Positions 16,949 to 26,489 are shown, numbered from the stretch's first letter. The stretch is DNA of 64,000 bases from Chachezhania sediminis (GCF_009765275.1 NZ_VOPH01000003.1:832651-896650); one strand, 5' to 3'. Translations and numbers: made by a program. The notes: generated from the sequence alone by a model not told the origin.

Positions 16949-19300
16949 ATGAGCAGTTTCGACGATATCGACGCCTTCGAGGCCGCCTCGCTGTCTTCGC
17001 GCGCAATGGCTGCGCGGCCGGCACCCTATCTGGACGGTCTGAACGACGAACAGCGCCAGGCGGTAGAGGTCCTGAACGGCCCGGTCCTGATGCTGGCGGG
17101 CGCCGGCACCGGCAAGACACGGGCGCTGACCGCGCGGATCGTGCATTTGCTGAACACCGGCACCGCCCGCCCGAACGAGATCCTGGCCGTGACCTTCACC
17201 AACAAGGCCGCGCGCGAGATGAAGACGCGGGTGGCGTCCATGCTGGGGCAGGCGGTCGAGGGGATGCCCTGGCTGGGCACCTTCCATTCGATCTGCGTGA
17301 AACTGCTGCGTCGGCATGCGGAACTGGTGGGGCTGAAGTCGAACTTCACCATTCTCGACACCGACGACCAGTTGCGCCTGCTGAAGCAGCTGGTGGCGGC
17401 CGCCAATATCGACGACAAGCGCTGGCCCGCGCGGATGCTGGCGGGGATCATCGACAACTGGAAAAACCGCGCGTGGACGCCCGAAAAGGTGCCTGCCGCG
17501 GAAGCCGGGGCCTATAACCACCGGGGCACCGAGCTTTACGCCCAGTACCAGGCGCGGCTGAAGGAGCTGAACGCGGTCGATTTCGGCGACCTGCTGCTGC
17601 ATGTCATCACCATCTTCCAGACGCATGAGGACGTGCTGGACCAGTATCGGCGCTGGTTCCGTTACATCCTGGTCGACGAATACCAGGACACCAACGTCGC
17701 CCAGTACATGTGGCTGCGCCTTCTGGCTGCCAGCCACAAGAACATCTGCTGTGTGGGCGACGACGATCAGTCGATCTATGGCTGGCGCGGCGCGGAAGTG
17801 GGAAACATCCTGCGGTTCGAGAAGGATTTCCCGGGCGCCCATGTCGTGCGGCTGGAACAGAACTACCGGTCGACCCCGCATATCCTGGCTGCGGCCTCTG
17901 CCGTGATCGCCGCGAACGAGAAGCGACTGGGCAAGACGCTGTGGACCGAGGCGAACGAGGGCGAGAAGGTCCGCCTGATCGGCCACTGGGACGGCGAGGA
18001 AGAGGCGCGCTGGATCGGGGAAGAGATCGAATCCATGCAGAAGGGGACCCGCGGCCTGCGGCCCTTCGACCTGGACGAGACGGCGATCCTGGTGCGCGCG
18101 TCCCACCAGATGCGCGCCTTCGAGGACCGGTTCCTGACCATCGGCCTGCCCTACAAGGTGATCGGCGGCCCCCGCTTCTACGAGCGGATGGAGATCCGCG
18201 ATGCCATGGCCTATTTCCGGCTGGTTGTCAGCCCGGAGGACGACCTGGCCTTCGAGCGGATCGTGAACGTGCCCAAGCGCGGGCTGGGCGACAAGGCGCA
18301 GCAGACGATCCAGATCACGGCGCGCAAGCACGGCGTCAGCCTGGTCGAAGGCGCGCGGATCGCGGTCGAGGAAGGCCAGATCAAGGGCAAGGGCGGCGCG
18401 CAGCTGCGGATGCTGGTCGACGACCTGGCGCGGTGGGGCCGGATGACGGGCGAGGCCGATATCGGCCATGTCGACCTGGCGGGTCAGGTGCTGGACGAAA
18501 GCGGCTATACCGCGATGTGGCAGAACGACAAGACGCCCGAGGCGCCGGGCCGGCTGGAAAACCTGAAGGAACTGGTGAAGGCGCTGGAAAATTTCGAGAA
18601 CCTGGAAGGGTTCCTGGAGCACGTCGCGCTGATCATGGACAACGAGGCCGAGGGCGATGGCGCCAAGGTGTCGATCATGACGCTGCACGCGGCCAAGGGG
18701 CTGGAATTCCCGTCGGTGTTCCTGCCGGGCTGGGAAGACGGGCTGTTCCCGTCCCAGCGCAGCATGGACGAGAACGGGATCAAGGGCCTGGAGGAGGAAC
18801 GCCGCCTGGCCTATGTGGGGATCACGCGGGCCGAGGAGGTCTGCACCATCTCCTTTGCCGCGAACCGGCGGGTCTTCGGGCAGTGGCAGTCGTCCATGCC
18901 GTCCCGCTTCATCGACGAATTGCCCGCCGAACATGTCGACGTCCTGACGCCCCCGGGGCTTTACGGCGGTGGCATGGGGGCAGGGCAGCCCCAGGGCTTT
19001 GGCGGCGGGATCGAGACGCGGGTGGCAGAGGCCAATGTCTACAACTCGCCCGGCTGGAAGCGGCTGCAGGCGCGGTCGGGGCAGCGCGGCATGGCGCAGC
19101 CCAAGGAAACCCGCAACGTCGTGATCGATCTGGAGGCCGTGTCGTCCTTCACGGTCGGCCAGCGGGTTTTCCACCAGAAGTTCGGCTATGGCGCGATCAC
19201 GGGAATCGAGGGCGACAAGCTGGACATCGATTTCGAAAAGGCGGGGCCCAAGAAGGTGGTCGCGCGCTTCGTGACATCCAGCGACGACATTCCGTTCTGA
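16949..19300 (+). CDS. uvrD: ATP-dependent DNA helicase UvrD/PcrA
   Basis: Superfamily 1A 3'-5' helicase for nucleotide excision and mismatch repair. The 783-aa protein shows Q motif LNDEQRQAV, Walker A AGAGTGKT (50-57), Walker B with DEYQDTN (about 242-248), motif III GDDDQSIYGWRGA, motif IV LEQNYRST, motif V TLHAAKGLEF and motif VI YVGITRAEE. The C-terminal tail VFHQKFGYGAITGIEGDKL is the Tudor-like domain that binds RNA polymerase in UvrD/PcrA. It is preceded by the face-to-face repeats d and e and is not part of an operon. Confidence 0.96.
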   Translation: MSSFDDIDAFEAASLSSRAMAARPAPYLDGLNDEQRQAVEVLNGPVLMLAGAGTGKTRALTARIVHLLNTGTARPNEILAVTFTNKAAREMKTRVASMLGQAVEGMPWLGTFHSICVKLLRRHAELVGLKSNFTILDTDDQLRLLKQLVAAANIDDKRWPARMLAGIIDNWKNRAWTPEKVPAAEAGAYNHRGTELYAQYQARLKELNAVDFGDLLLHVITIFQTHEDVLDQYRRWFRYILVDEYQDTNVAQYMWLRLLAASHKNICCVGDDDQSIYGWRGAEVGNILRFEKDFPGAHVVRLEQNYRSTPHILAAASAVIAANEKRLGKTLWTEANEGEKVRLIGHWDGEEEARWIGEEIESMQKGTRGLRPFDLDETAILVRASHQMRAFEDRFLTIGLPYKVIGGPRFYERMEIRDAMAYFRLVVSPEDDLAFERIVNVPKRGLGDKAQQTIQITARKHGVSLVEGARIAVEEGQIKGKGGAQLRMLVDDLARWGRMTGEADIGHVDLAGQVLDESGYTAMWQNDKTPEAPGRLENLKELVKALENFENLEGFLEHVALIMDNEAEGDGAKVSIMTLHAAKGLEFPSVFLPGWEDGLFPSQRSMDENGIKGLEEERRLAYVGITRAEEVCTISFAANRRVFGQWQSSMPSRFIDELPAEHVDVLTPPGLYGGGMGAGQPQGFGGGIETRVAEANVYNSPGWKRLQARSGQRGMAQPKETRNVVIDLEAVSSFTVGQRVFHQKFGYGAITGIEGDKLDIDFEKAGPKKVVARFVTSSDDIPF

Positions 19301-19480
19301 CCGCAGCGACCCGACCAGGGCCGCATGTGCGCGCTGCACCGCGCGCATGTCTCTTGTGCGTATCACGCCCGACGGACGCCTTGTGCCATGCAGATGGGGT
19401 TTTGCTGTCGGCTGGCGCCGGAGTCCCGGGGCCGTGGCGTTAGACCAATGCCGGTCCAGATATGCGGGGGGATGAAATTA

Positions 19481-19740
19481 GGAACGGCGGCCCGAGGGAG
19501 GAGGAGGGCCGCCGTTCCAGATGCTGCCGGGATGAGGGAGGAGAGTACCCGGCGCAACAGTGACCCGGATCGGGTCGTTGTAAAGTGCGGCGGCGTCAGG
19601 GAGGAGGGAGACACCGCCGCGAGTAGCAGGTTCCCCAGGGAGGAGGAGAGGGAAACCTGATCTCTATGTTCCTGCGGGCCCTGTGGCTGCCCGCCGCCTG
19701 CCCGACCCGCTGGACCCTGCGGCCCCGTCTGCGTTTCGGT
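19481..19740 (-). ncRNA. Cuckoo/CcsR-like sRNA cassette 1 (anti-Shine-Dalgarno loops)
   Basis: Read on the minus strand, four hairpins follow each other: stems at 19659-19650/19636-19627, 19620-19611/19596-19587, 19553-19548/19531-19526 and a 13-bp perfect stem 19518-19506/19493-19481, each with a loop carrying CCTCCTCCC or CTCCTCCC, complementary to ribosome-binding sites. A small GACCCG hairpin lies in the middle. The last stem is followed by TAATTTCAT and may be the terminator. Base differences in the stems are G-U pairs only on this strand. Loop motif and tandem layout match the cuckoo RNA (CcsR) family of Rhodobacter, which act under stress. The 5' end is inferred from the promoter. Confidence 0.75.
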
Positions 19741-19746
19741 ATAGAC

Positions 19747-19805
19747 AATATTTAGTATTTTCTGCGCCTGCACAATAGGTGCGTCATCAATGCTGCTATG
19801 CAGCA
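19747..19805 (-). promoter_or_regulatory. Promoter and dyad of sRNA cassette 1
   Basis: Minus strand: TTGTGC (19775-19770), 17-bp spacer, AATATT (19752-19747). Fifteen bp upstream of the -35 box is the perfect dyad TGCTGC TAT GCAGCA (19791-19805), which fits the CTGC-N3-GCAG pattern reported for PhaR. Spacing and sequence are kept in cassette 2. Confidence 0.6.
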
Positions 19806-19959
19806 AATGCAGTGCAGTCGACCGGGCAATGTCCGAAGGCGCGCAGCATGCAAACCATGCGTGTATCCGGCCGTTGCCCGATGGAAACGGAATGCGGCGC
19901 CGTCCGCGTTGAACGCCGGATGATCGCCGAGGACTGCTGAAAAGCGGGGTGGGAAATGA

Positions 19960-20270
19960 GGAACGGCGGCCCGAGGGAGGAGGAGGGCCGCCGTTCCAGA
20001 TGCTGCCGGGATGAGGGAGGAGAGTACCCGGCGCAACAGTGACCCGGATCGGGTCTTTGTAAAATGCGGCGGCATCAGGGAGGAGGAAGATGCCGCCGCG
20101 AGTAACAGGCTCTCTAGGGAGGAGGAGAGGAGAACCTGATCTCTATGTTCTTGCGGGCCCTGAGGCCGCCCGCCGCCTGATCGATCCGGTTTCGGGTTCG
20201 TCTGCCTGGCTGCTGCCTGTGTGGCGTCCGATCCGCGTTGGGTTCGTGTGATCCCGTGTCCGTTTCGATG
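19960..20270 (-). ncRNA. Cuckoo/CcsR-like sRNA cassette 2 (anti-Shine-Dalgarno loops)
   Basis: A second, diverged copy of cassette 1 about 480 bp away. On the minus strand the stems are 20138-20131/20113-20106, an 11-bp stem 20099-20089/20076-20066, 20032-20027/20010-20005 and the 13-bp stem 19997-19985/19972-19960; loops again carry CCTCCTCCC, the third CTCCTCCC. The leader before the first hairpin is longer (about 130 nt) than in cassette 1 and shows no coding sign. No DUF1127 protein gene, the known companion of CcsR RNAs in Rhodobacter sphaeroides, was found upstream. The 3' stem is followed by TCATTTCCC. Confidence 0.75.
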
Positions 20271-20275
20271 ACCCC

Positions 20276-20334
20276 AATATTTGGTATTTGCTGCGCTTGC
20301 ACAATACCTGCCTCGGCAATGCTGCTATGCGGCA
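20276..20334 (-). promoter_or_regulatory. Promoter and dyad of sRNA cassette 2
   Basis: Minus strand: TTGTGC (20304-20299), 17-bp spacer, AATATT (20281-20276), with the dyad TGCTGC TAT GCGGCA (20320-20334, one mismatch) at the same distance upstream as in cassette 1. Confidence 0.6.
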
Positions 20335-21304
20335 AGTGCATGGAGACATGCGCGAATTTTCAGCGGGGCGCTGCAATTCGCATCAAGATCTCTTGTGTGC
20401 CCCAGCGTCATTTTTCGCACGGTGCGCAGAATTTCACCATGCGACCAGTTTGACCTGAAGGGACTTTACGTCAACTCGCCTCAGGGGTGTTTCTCCTGTT
20501 TCGGGCGGCGCGGGCCAGAGTCGAGTCGTTTGGGGTGAGAGATTCGGGCGCCGACCCAGTTTCGAGTCGGCCCGGTGTGGGCCCGGGTCGGGCCGGTCGC
20601 CGGGGGGATCCGGCAGTCCGCCGGTGCCGAAGGGCCAGGCGCGCAGATCTGGCCGGGGCTGCCGATTTGGGACGTCGTGCCACCGGCAAGGGGAAGCCAT
20701 GCCACCGATGCCGTGTCCGGGATGATTCGCGCCGGAAATTGGCGCCGTGACGAGAACAAAAATGAAACATTAACCCCTTGGGGAGCTTTGGTCAGTTCGG
20801 GTCGGGATTTTTTGGGAAATCATGGGACGATCTGGTCCGGACCCCCGAATTCGAAGATGTAGTGGGAGCCCGCGCTTTCGAAACCTGATCTTGTGCCTTT
20901 TGTGGCCGAGATTCCGAAGGTGATGAATCGCTGCGTGGCCGCTAGGCCTAAAGTGCTATGATTTCCCATACAGAGGGGTTGTTAGGCATAAATTCCCATG
21001 GCATTAATTGTGCATCGAAGGAGCGCGGGTCCAGAGGGACAGCCCAAGTCCCAAAAGACCCAAAACAAAAGAAAACACAGGTTTCATACAGGCGAACGCT
21101 CTTAAGACAAAAAACTATCCGGCGCGCGGGCGAGCAGACATCCCCCCAATAACAGCGCGCGCTGTCGGAATAAGCCCGCAAAGCGGGACGAGGGCGGTGG
21201 GTTGATCGTTGGCAGCGGATCAACCCGCCGTTTTCGCGTTTCAGGGCACTGAAAATCCCTGGGGCGCGAGGCAGGCACAACCTTCACGGGCAAGGGGTCA
21301 GGCA

Positions 21305-21829
21305 GTGAGCGGCAAGCTCAGGTTCAGAGGCGAAAGCAGTCACAAGGTTGACAGCAAGGGGCGGGTGTCGATCCCGGCCCATTTTCGCCGTGTGCTTGAG
21401 GAAGGCGATCCGGAATACCGCGACGCCAAGGCCGCCGGCGTCAGCGGGGCCAGCCCGAATGTCGTCATCGTCTACGGCAATTCCAAGAAGGATTGCCTTG
21501 ACTGTTATACGGTCGAGGCGATGCGCGAGATCGAGGAAAAGATCGCAAAGATGCCGGCCGGCCAGGCCAAGCGCGTCATGGAATACATCTTCCACGGCAA
21601 GAGCGCGGTCATCGCGGTCGACGATTCCGGCCGCCTGGTGCTGTCGGCCAAGCTGCGCGAAAAGGCGAAGCTGACCGATATGGCCTACTTCATCTCGGGC
21701 GGCGACCACTTCAAGATCTGGAGCCCGGACGTCTTCGAAGGCGCCGAGGCCGTCAGCATCGAGGACTGGATGGACGAACAGCCCGACGATTTCGATCCGC
21801 TGGAGCTGCTCAACTCGGTCGAGGTGTAA
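21305..21829 (+). CDS. mraZ: Transcriptional regulator MraZ
   Basis: First gene of the dcw cluster; in E. coli MraZ is an AbrB-fold ring-forming repressor of this operon. The 174-aa protein has two SpoVT-AbrB-like repeats: FRGESSHKVDSKGRVSIPAHFRRV at the N-terminus in shorthand (about 6-29) and VDDSGRLVLSAKLREKAKL (about 104-122). I use the GTG at 21305, which has AGGGG upstream and gives the usual N-terminus; an ATG 96 bp upstream adds a non-homologous extension. The acidic tail FDPLELLNSVEV runs to 3 bp before rsmH. Confidence 0.9.
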   Translation: MSGKLRFRGESSHKVDSKGRVSIPAHFRRVLEEGDPEYRDAKAAGVSGASPNVVIVYGNSKKDCLDCYTVEAMREIEEKIAKMPAGQAKRVMEYIFHGKSAVIAVDDSGRLVLSAKLREKAKLTDMAYFISGGDHFKIWSPDVFEGAEAVSIEDWMDEQPDDFDPLELLNSVEV

Positions 21830-21832
21830 GCC

Positions 21833-22810
21833 ATGGCCGCTGCCGCTGCCCCACATGTTCCGGTGCTTCTGCGCCCCCTTCTGGCTGCCGTGGCGCCGGT
21901 GTCGGGGACGTGGCTGGACGGGACTTTCGGGGCAGGGGGCTATACCCGCGGATTGCTGCGTGCCGGTGCCGACCGGGTGATCGCAGTGGACCGCGACCCG
22001 CTGGCCTTTGAAATGGCGGCCGGGTGGGCCGGGGAATACGGCGACCGGCTGGTACAACAGCAGGGCGTCTTTTCGAAGATGGACGAATACGGGCAGGATC
22101 TGGACGGCATCGTGCTGGACCTGGGCGTGTCTTCAATGCAGCTGGACCTGGCCGAACGCGGCTTTTCCTTCATGCGCGACGGGCCGCTGGACATGCGGAT
22201 GTCGCAGGACGGGCCCAGTGCCGCGGATCTGGTCAACACCGCGTCCGAAACCGAGCTGGCGGACATACTCTATATATACGGTGAGGAACGGGCGAGCCGC
22301 AGGATCGCCAAGACCCTTGTGAAGGCCCGGGCCGAAAAGCCGGTCGAGACGACGGCCGAACTGTCGGCGCTGGTCGAAAGCTGCCTGCCGCGCGCGCGGC
22401 CGGGCCAGTCGCACCCGGCGACGCGCAGCTTCCAGGCGCTGCGGATCGCGGTGAACGGCGAATATGACGAGCTGTATAACGGTCTGATGGCGGCCGAACG
22501 GGCGCTGGCGCCGGGTGGCAAGCTGGCCGTGGTCAGTTTTCATTCCATCGAGGACCGGATGGTGAAGCGCTTCCTGCAGCACCGTGCCGGGCAGACGGGG
22601 CGGGCCAACCGCTATGCGCCGGAAACGGAAGAGCAGGCGCCGGCCTTCACCCTGCAGGGCAAGGCCATCCCGCCGGACCAGGAGGAGCTGGCCATCAATC
22701 CGCGGGCGCGCTCGGCCCGGCTGCGGGTGGCCATGCGCACGGATGCGCCGGCGGAAACCATTCCGGCCGACCTGATCGGCATGCCGCAACTGAAGGAACG
22801 TCGCAGATGA
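21833..22810 (+). CDS. rsmH: 16S rRNA (cytosine1402-N4)-methyltransferase RsmH
   Basis: Methylates N4 of C1402 in the ribosomal P site. The 325-aa protein begins [13 protein letters not shown] and shows the SAM motif [15 protein letters not shown] (28-42), [20 protein letters not shown] and the C-terminal [14 protein letters not shown], all diagnostic for the MraW/RsmH family. It follows mraZ by 3 bp and its stop overlaps the ftsL start by 4 bp (ATGA), so the first genes of the cluster are translationally linked. Confidence 0.97.
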   Translation: MAAAAAPHVPVLLRPLLAAVAPVSGTWLDGTFGAGGYTRGLLRAGADRVIAVDRDPLAFEMAAGWAGEYGDRLVQQQGVFSKMDEYGQDLDGIVLDLGVSSMQLDLAERGFSFMRDGPLDMRMSQDGPSAADLVNTASETELADILYIYGEERASRRIAKTLVKARAEKPVETTAELSALVESCLPRARPGQSHPATRSFQALRIAVNGEYDELYNGLMAAERALAPGGKLAVVSFHSIEDRMVKRFLQHRAGQTGRANRYAPETEEQAPAFTLQGKAIPPDQEELAINPRARSARLRVAMRTDAPAETIPADLIGMPQLKERRR

Positions 22811-23205
22811 AGGGTGTCTTCTACGTCCTGACCGCGCTGGCGGTCTTTGGTCTGGCCTTCTGGGCCTACCGTGAAAATTACGCCACTCAGGAAGTGCTGT
22901 CGGAAACCCGGAACCTGCAGAACGACATCGCCGCGGCCCGGGCCCGGCTGAACGTGCTGCGTGCCGAATGGGCGTATCTGAACCGCCCCGACCGGCTGGC
23001 CGACCTGGCCGAGACGAACTTTCCGCGGCTGGGCCTTCTGCCGCTGTCGCCCACCCAGTTCGGCCGCATCGACGAGATCACCTATCCCCCCGAACCGGGT
23101 CTGCTGATCCCGGGCGAGATGGAGATGTCGACCGATGGCACCGGCGTGATCAAGGTCAATGGCACGGCCATGGGGGCAGCGCCGATGACGGAGGTCAGCC
23201 AATGA
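22807..23205 (+). CDS. ftsL: Cell division protein FtsL
   Basis: Small bitopic protein of the FtsQLB complex that activates septal peptidoglycan synthesis. The 132-aa product has a short N-terminus, one membrane helix (about 3-20, [18 protein letters not shown] in outline), a coiled-coil-like stretch (about 28-60) and a periplasmic tail. The sequence is weakly conserved, so the call rests mainly on position between rsmH and ftsI and on topology. It overlaps both neighbours by 4 bp. Confidence 0.88.
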   Translation: MKGVFYVLTALAVFGLAFWAYRENYATQEVLSETRNLQNDIAAARARLNVLRAEWAYLNRPDRLADLAETNFPRLGLLPLSPTQFGRIDEITYPPEPGLLIPGEMEMSTDGTGVIKVNGTAMGAAPMTEVSQ

Positions 23206-24986
23206 CCCGCACGCCGCTGCGCCCGCTTGCCCGGATCCTGCCGGCCCGCGAACGGGGCGAGAACCCCGACGATATCCAGCGCGAGAACCTGCGTCAGCGG
23301 CAGGCCGATGAACGCGACCGCCAGCGGGTCCGCGCCGAAGGTAGGCTGGTCGTTCTGGGCGTCTTCTTCTTCTGCGCCTTCGTCACCGTCGGCGCCCGGA
23401 TGGGCGTCCTGGCCATGACCGAGGCCGAGGAGCCCGTCGCCTCTGCCGCAAGCGCGCGGATCGCGATGCAGCGGGCGGACATCCTGGACCGCAAGGGGCG
23501 GGTGCTGGCGACCAACCTGGAAACCTATTCGCTCTATGCTCATCCCCAGCAACTGGTGAACGCCAGCGAAGCGATCGAGGAGCTGCTGAAGATCTTCCCG
23601 GATCTCGACCGGGAAAAGTTGACCAAGGTTCTGACCGGCAAGCGGAAATTCGTCTGGATCAAACCCCGGATCAGCCCCGAGCAGCGCCAGGCCGTGCATG
23701 ACATCGGCGATCCAGGTCTGTTGTTCGGCCGGCGCGAGATGCGCCTTTATCCCAACGGCCCCATTGCTGCGCACCTGTTGGGCGGCGCGTCCTTCGGCAA
23801 GCAGGGCGTGAACGCGGCCGAAGTCGTGGGCGTGGCTGGGGTGGAAAAGAACTTCGACGACTATCTGCGCGATCCGGGCAATGCCGATGCGCCGCTGGTC
23901 CTGTCGGTCGACCTGACGATCCAGGCCGTTCTGGAACGCGTGCTGGACGCCGGTCAGCGCCTGATGCACGCCAAGGGCGCCGCCGCCGTCCTGATGGATG
24001 TCCACACGGGCGAGGTGGTGGCCGCGGCCTCGCTGCCGGATTTCGATCCGAACGACCGTCCGCAGCTGGACCCGACCCGTCCGGCCGAGGACAGCCCACT
24101 GTTCAATCGTGTGGTGCAGGGAGTCTATGAACTGGGGTCGACCTTCAAGATCTTCACCATGTCGCAGGCCATCGACATGGGTCTGGTCACGCCCGAGACC
24201 GAGGTCGACACCCGCGGCCCGATCCGGTTCGGCCGCTTCGCCATCAACGACTCGCACCGCTATGGCGCGACCATGACGGTGGACAAGATCATCACCAAAT
24301 CGTCGAACGTCGGCACGGCGCGTGTGGCCCAGATGATCGGCGGAGCCCGTCAGAAGGAATTCCTGGAAGGGCTGGGCCTGCTGGAGCCGACCCCGTTCGA
24401 GATTGCCGAGGCCAGCGGTGTGCGGCCGCTTTATCCCCAGAACTGGTCGGAACTGTCGACCATGACCATTTCCTACGGGCACGGCATTTCGACCAGCCCC
24501 CTGCACCTGGCCACAGCCTATGCGACCATCGCCAATGGCGGCTATGCCGTCAGCCCGACGCTGCTGCGCAAGACCGGTCCGCAACACGGGCCGCGGGTGA
24601 TTTCCGACAGGGCCGCGGCTGACGCGCGGATGATGCTGCGCCACGTCGTGACGGACGGCACCGCGCGGCGCTTCGGCGACGTTCCGGGCTATGCGGTTGC
24701 GGGCAAGACCGGCACCGCCGACAAGCCCAAGCCCACCGGCGGTTACTATGAGGACAAGGTCGTGGCGACCTTCGCGTCTATGTTCCCGGTAAACGATCCG
24801 AAATACGTTCTGGTCGTGTCGCTGGATGAACCGACCGAGACGGTGGGCCTGGAACAGCGGCGCGAGGCCGGCTGGACCGCAGTGCCGGTGGCGGCCGAGG
24901 TGATCGTGCGCGTTGCTCCGCTGCTTGGGCTAAGACCGGACGTTGAACCGGGACAGATGGCTGGTATAAGCCTGACCGCGAACTAA
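23202..24986 (+). CDS. ftsI: Septal peptidoglycan transpeptidase FtsI (PBP3)
   Basis: Class B penicillin-binding protein that cross-links septal peptidoglycan with FtsW. The 594-aa protein has a basic cytosolic N-terminus, one membrane helix (about 49-71), a PBP dimer domain and a transpeptidase domain with the three motifs: STFK (active serine S313), SSN (367-369) and KTG (502-504). The start ATGACC at 23202 overlaps the ftsL stop by ATGA; frames extending upstream run through ftsL and were rejected. Confidence 0.96.
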   Translation: MTRTPLRPLARILPARERGENPDDIQRENLRQRQADERDRQRVRAEGRLVVLGVFFFCAFVTVGARMGVLAMTEAEEPVASAASARIAMQRADILDRKGRVLATNLETYSLYAHPQQLVNASEAIEELLKIFPDLDREKLTKVLTGKRKFVWIKPRISPEQRQAVHDIGDPGLLFGRREMRLYPNGPIAAHLLGGASFGKQGVNAAEVVGVAGVEKNFDDYLRDPGNADAPLVLSVDLTIQAVLERVLDAGQRLMHAKGAAAVLMDVHTGEVVAAASLPDFDPNDRPQLDPTRPAEDSPLFNRVVQGVYELGSTFKIFTMSQAIDMGLVTPETEVDTRGPIRFGRFAINDSHRYGATMTVDKIITKSSNVGTARVAQMIGGARQKEFLEGLGLLEPTPFEIAEASGVRPLYPQNWSELSTMTISYGHGISTSPLHLATAYATIANGGYAVSPTLLRKTGPQHGPRVISDRAAADARMMLRHVVTDGTARRFGDVPGYAVAGKTGTADKPKPTGGYYEDKVVATFASMFPVNDPKYVLVVSLDEPTETVGLEQRREAGWTAVPVAAEVIVRVAPLLGLRPDVEPGQMAGISLTAN

Positions 24987-25010
24987 CCACTTGTACAGCG
25001 GGGCGCCTGC

Positions 25011-26489
25011 ATGACGTCGGCCAGAACTCTGGGCCAGTTGGGGCTGACTGCCCGCGACGGCCGCGATCCGCAGATCACCGGCCTGTCCGTGGACAGCCGC
25101 GAGGTCAAGCCGGGACACCTGTTCGCCGCCGTGCCGGGAACCCAGGTCCACGGCGCCCGCTTCGTGCCGATGGCGTTGGAAGAGGGCGCGGCCGCGATCC
25201 TGACCGACATGGCCGGCGCCGAGATGGTGGCCGGGGCGCTTGCCGGGTCCGACGCCGCCGTCGTCGTGGCCGAAGATCCGCGCCAGGTGCTGGCGATGAC
25301 CGCGGCGCTGTGGTTCGGGGCGCAGCCCGCGACCATGGTCGCGGTGACCGGCACCAACGGCAAGACGTCCGTCGCGACCTTCGTCCGCCAGATCTGGACC
25401 CATCTGGGCCATGCCGCGATCAACGTCGGCACCACGGGGATCGAAGGCGCCTGGACCGCGCCGCTGAAGCACACGACGCCGGAGCCCATCACGCTGCACC
25501 GGATGCTGGCTGCGGCGGCCGGGGCCGGCGTGACCCATGCGGCGATGGAGGCGTCCAGCCACGGTCTGGAACAGCGGCGGCTGGACGGCGTGCACCTTGC
25601 GGCCGGGGCCTTCACAAACCTGACCCAGGACCACATGGACTATCACCATGGGTTCGATGCCTATTTCGCGGCTAAGGCGGGTCTGTTCCGCCGGGTGGTG
25701 CCCGAAGACGGGGCGGCGGTGATCAACCTCGATGATCCGCGCGGACCGGAAATGCGCGCCATCGCCGCCGGGCGTGGGCAAAGCGTGATCACCGTGGGCC
25801 GGGGCCTGGGCGATCTGAACCTTCTGGCACAGCGCTACGACGCCACGGGCCAGGACGTGCGCTTTGCCTATGGTGGCATGCCGCGGCAGGTCCGGCTGGA
25901 CCTGCTGGGCGGCTTCCAGGCCCAGAACGCGTTGGTCGCGGCGGGCCTGGCCATTGCCTCCGGGTCCGAGCCGGAGGCGGTGTTCAAGGCGCTGCCGGAA
26001 CTGTCGTCGGTCCGCGGCCGGATGCAGTTGGCCGCGCGGCGGTCGAATGGCGCCACGGTCTTCGTCGACTTCGCCCATACGCCCGATGCCGTCGCCACGG
26101 CGCTGCTGGCGCTGCGCCCGCATGTGCTGGGCCGGATCGTCTGCATCGTGGGGGCCGGCGGCGACCGGGATACCGCGAAGCGCCCGATGATGGGCGCCGC
26201 GGCCGTGCAGCATGCCAACCACGTGATCGTCACCGACGACAATCCGCGGACCGAAGACCCCGCCGCGATCCGTGCCGCCGTACTGGCCGCGGCGCCGGGG
26301 GCCGAGGAAATCGGCGACCGGGCCGAAGCGATCCTGCGCGGCGTCGCGTCGCTCGGCCCCGGCGACGCCCTGCTGATCGCGGGCAAGGGCCATGAAACGG
26401 GCCAGATCGTCGGGTCCGACGTGCTGCCCTTCGACGATGTGGAGCAGGCGAGCATTGCCGTCGCCGCGCTGGAAGGACGACCGGTATGA
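25011..26489 (+). CDS. murE: UDP-MurNAc-tripeptide synthetase MurE
   Basis: Adds meso-diaminopimelate to UDP-MurNAc-L-Ala-D-Glu. The 492-aa Mur ligase has the ATP loop TGTNGKTS (113-120), the central EASSHGLEQRRLDG and NLTQDHMDYHH, and the DNPR motif (about 408-411) that selects meso-DAP, which agrees with a Gram-negative wall. It starts 24 bp after ftsI and overlaps murF by 4 bp. Confidence 0.96.
   Translation: MTSARTLGQLGLTARDGRDPQITGLSVDSREVKPGHLFAAVPGTQVHGARFVPMALEEGAAAILTDMAGAEMVAGALAGSDAAVVVAEDPRQVLAMTAALWFGAQPATMVAVTGTNGKTSVATFVRQIWTHLGHAAINVGTTGIEGAWTAPLKHTTPEPITLHRMLAAAAGAGVTHAAMEASSHGLEQRRLDGVHLAAGAFTNLTQDHMDYHHGFDAYFAAKAGLFRRVVPEDGAAVINLDDPRGPEMRAIAAGRGQSVITVGRGLGDLNLLAQRYDATGQDVRFAYGGMPRQVRLDLLGGFQAQNALVAAGLAIASGSEPEAVFKALPELSSVRGRMQLAARRSNGATVFVDFAHTPDAVATALLALRPHVLGRIVCIVGAGGDRDTAKRPMMGAAAVQHANHVIVTDDNPRTEDPAAIRAAVLAAAPGAEEIGDRAEAILRGVASLGPGDALLIAGKGHETGQIVGSDVLPFDDVEQASIAVAALEGRPV

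Larger units (their letters stand above)
19301..21304. other. 2-kb region without protein genes, holding two sRNA cassettes
   Basis: No frame here shows family motifs or a good ribosome site. 19.48-20.33 kb holds two related minus-strand RNA cassettes with their promoters. 20.35-21.3 kb, which becomes relatively AT-rich near 20.94-21.12 kb and leads into the dcw cluster, shows nothing I can name; a promoter for mraZ must lie here or in its 3' part. Confidence 0.6.

Noticed and set aside
16811..19366. Long minus-strand open frame (851 codons) opposite uvrD
   Set aside because: Low-complexity His/Arg/Gly-rich translation typical of antisense frames in GC-rich DNA; uvrD motifs are complete on the other strand.
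19481..20138. CRISPR-like array
   Set aside because: The regularly spaced GGAGGAGG stretches are loops of hairpins with unlike stems, not identical direct repeats with unique spacers, and no cas gene is near.
20350..21300. Possible RNase P RNA or another conserved RNA upstream of mraZ
   Set aside because: I looked for GAAAGTCC-type and other conserved RNase P patterns on both strands and found none.
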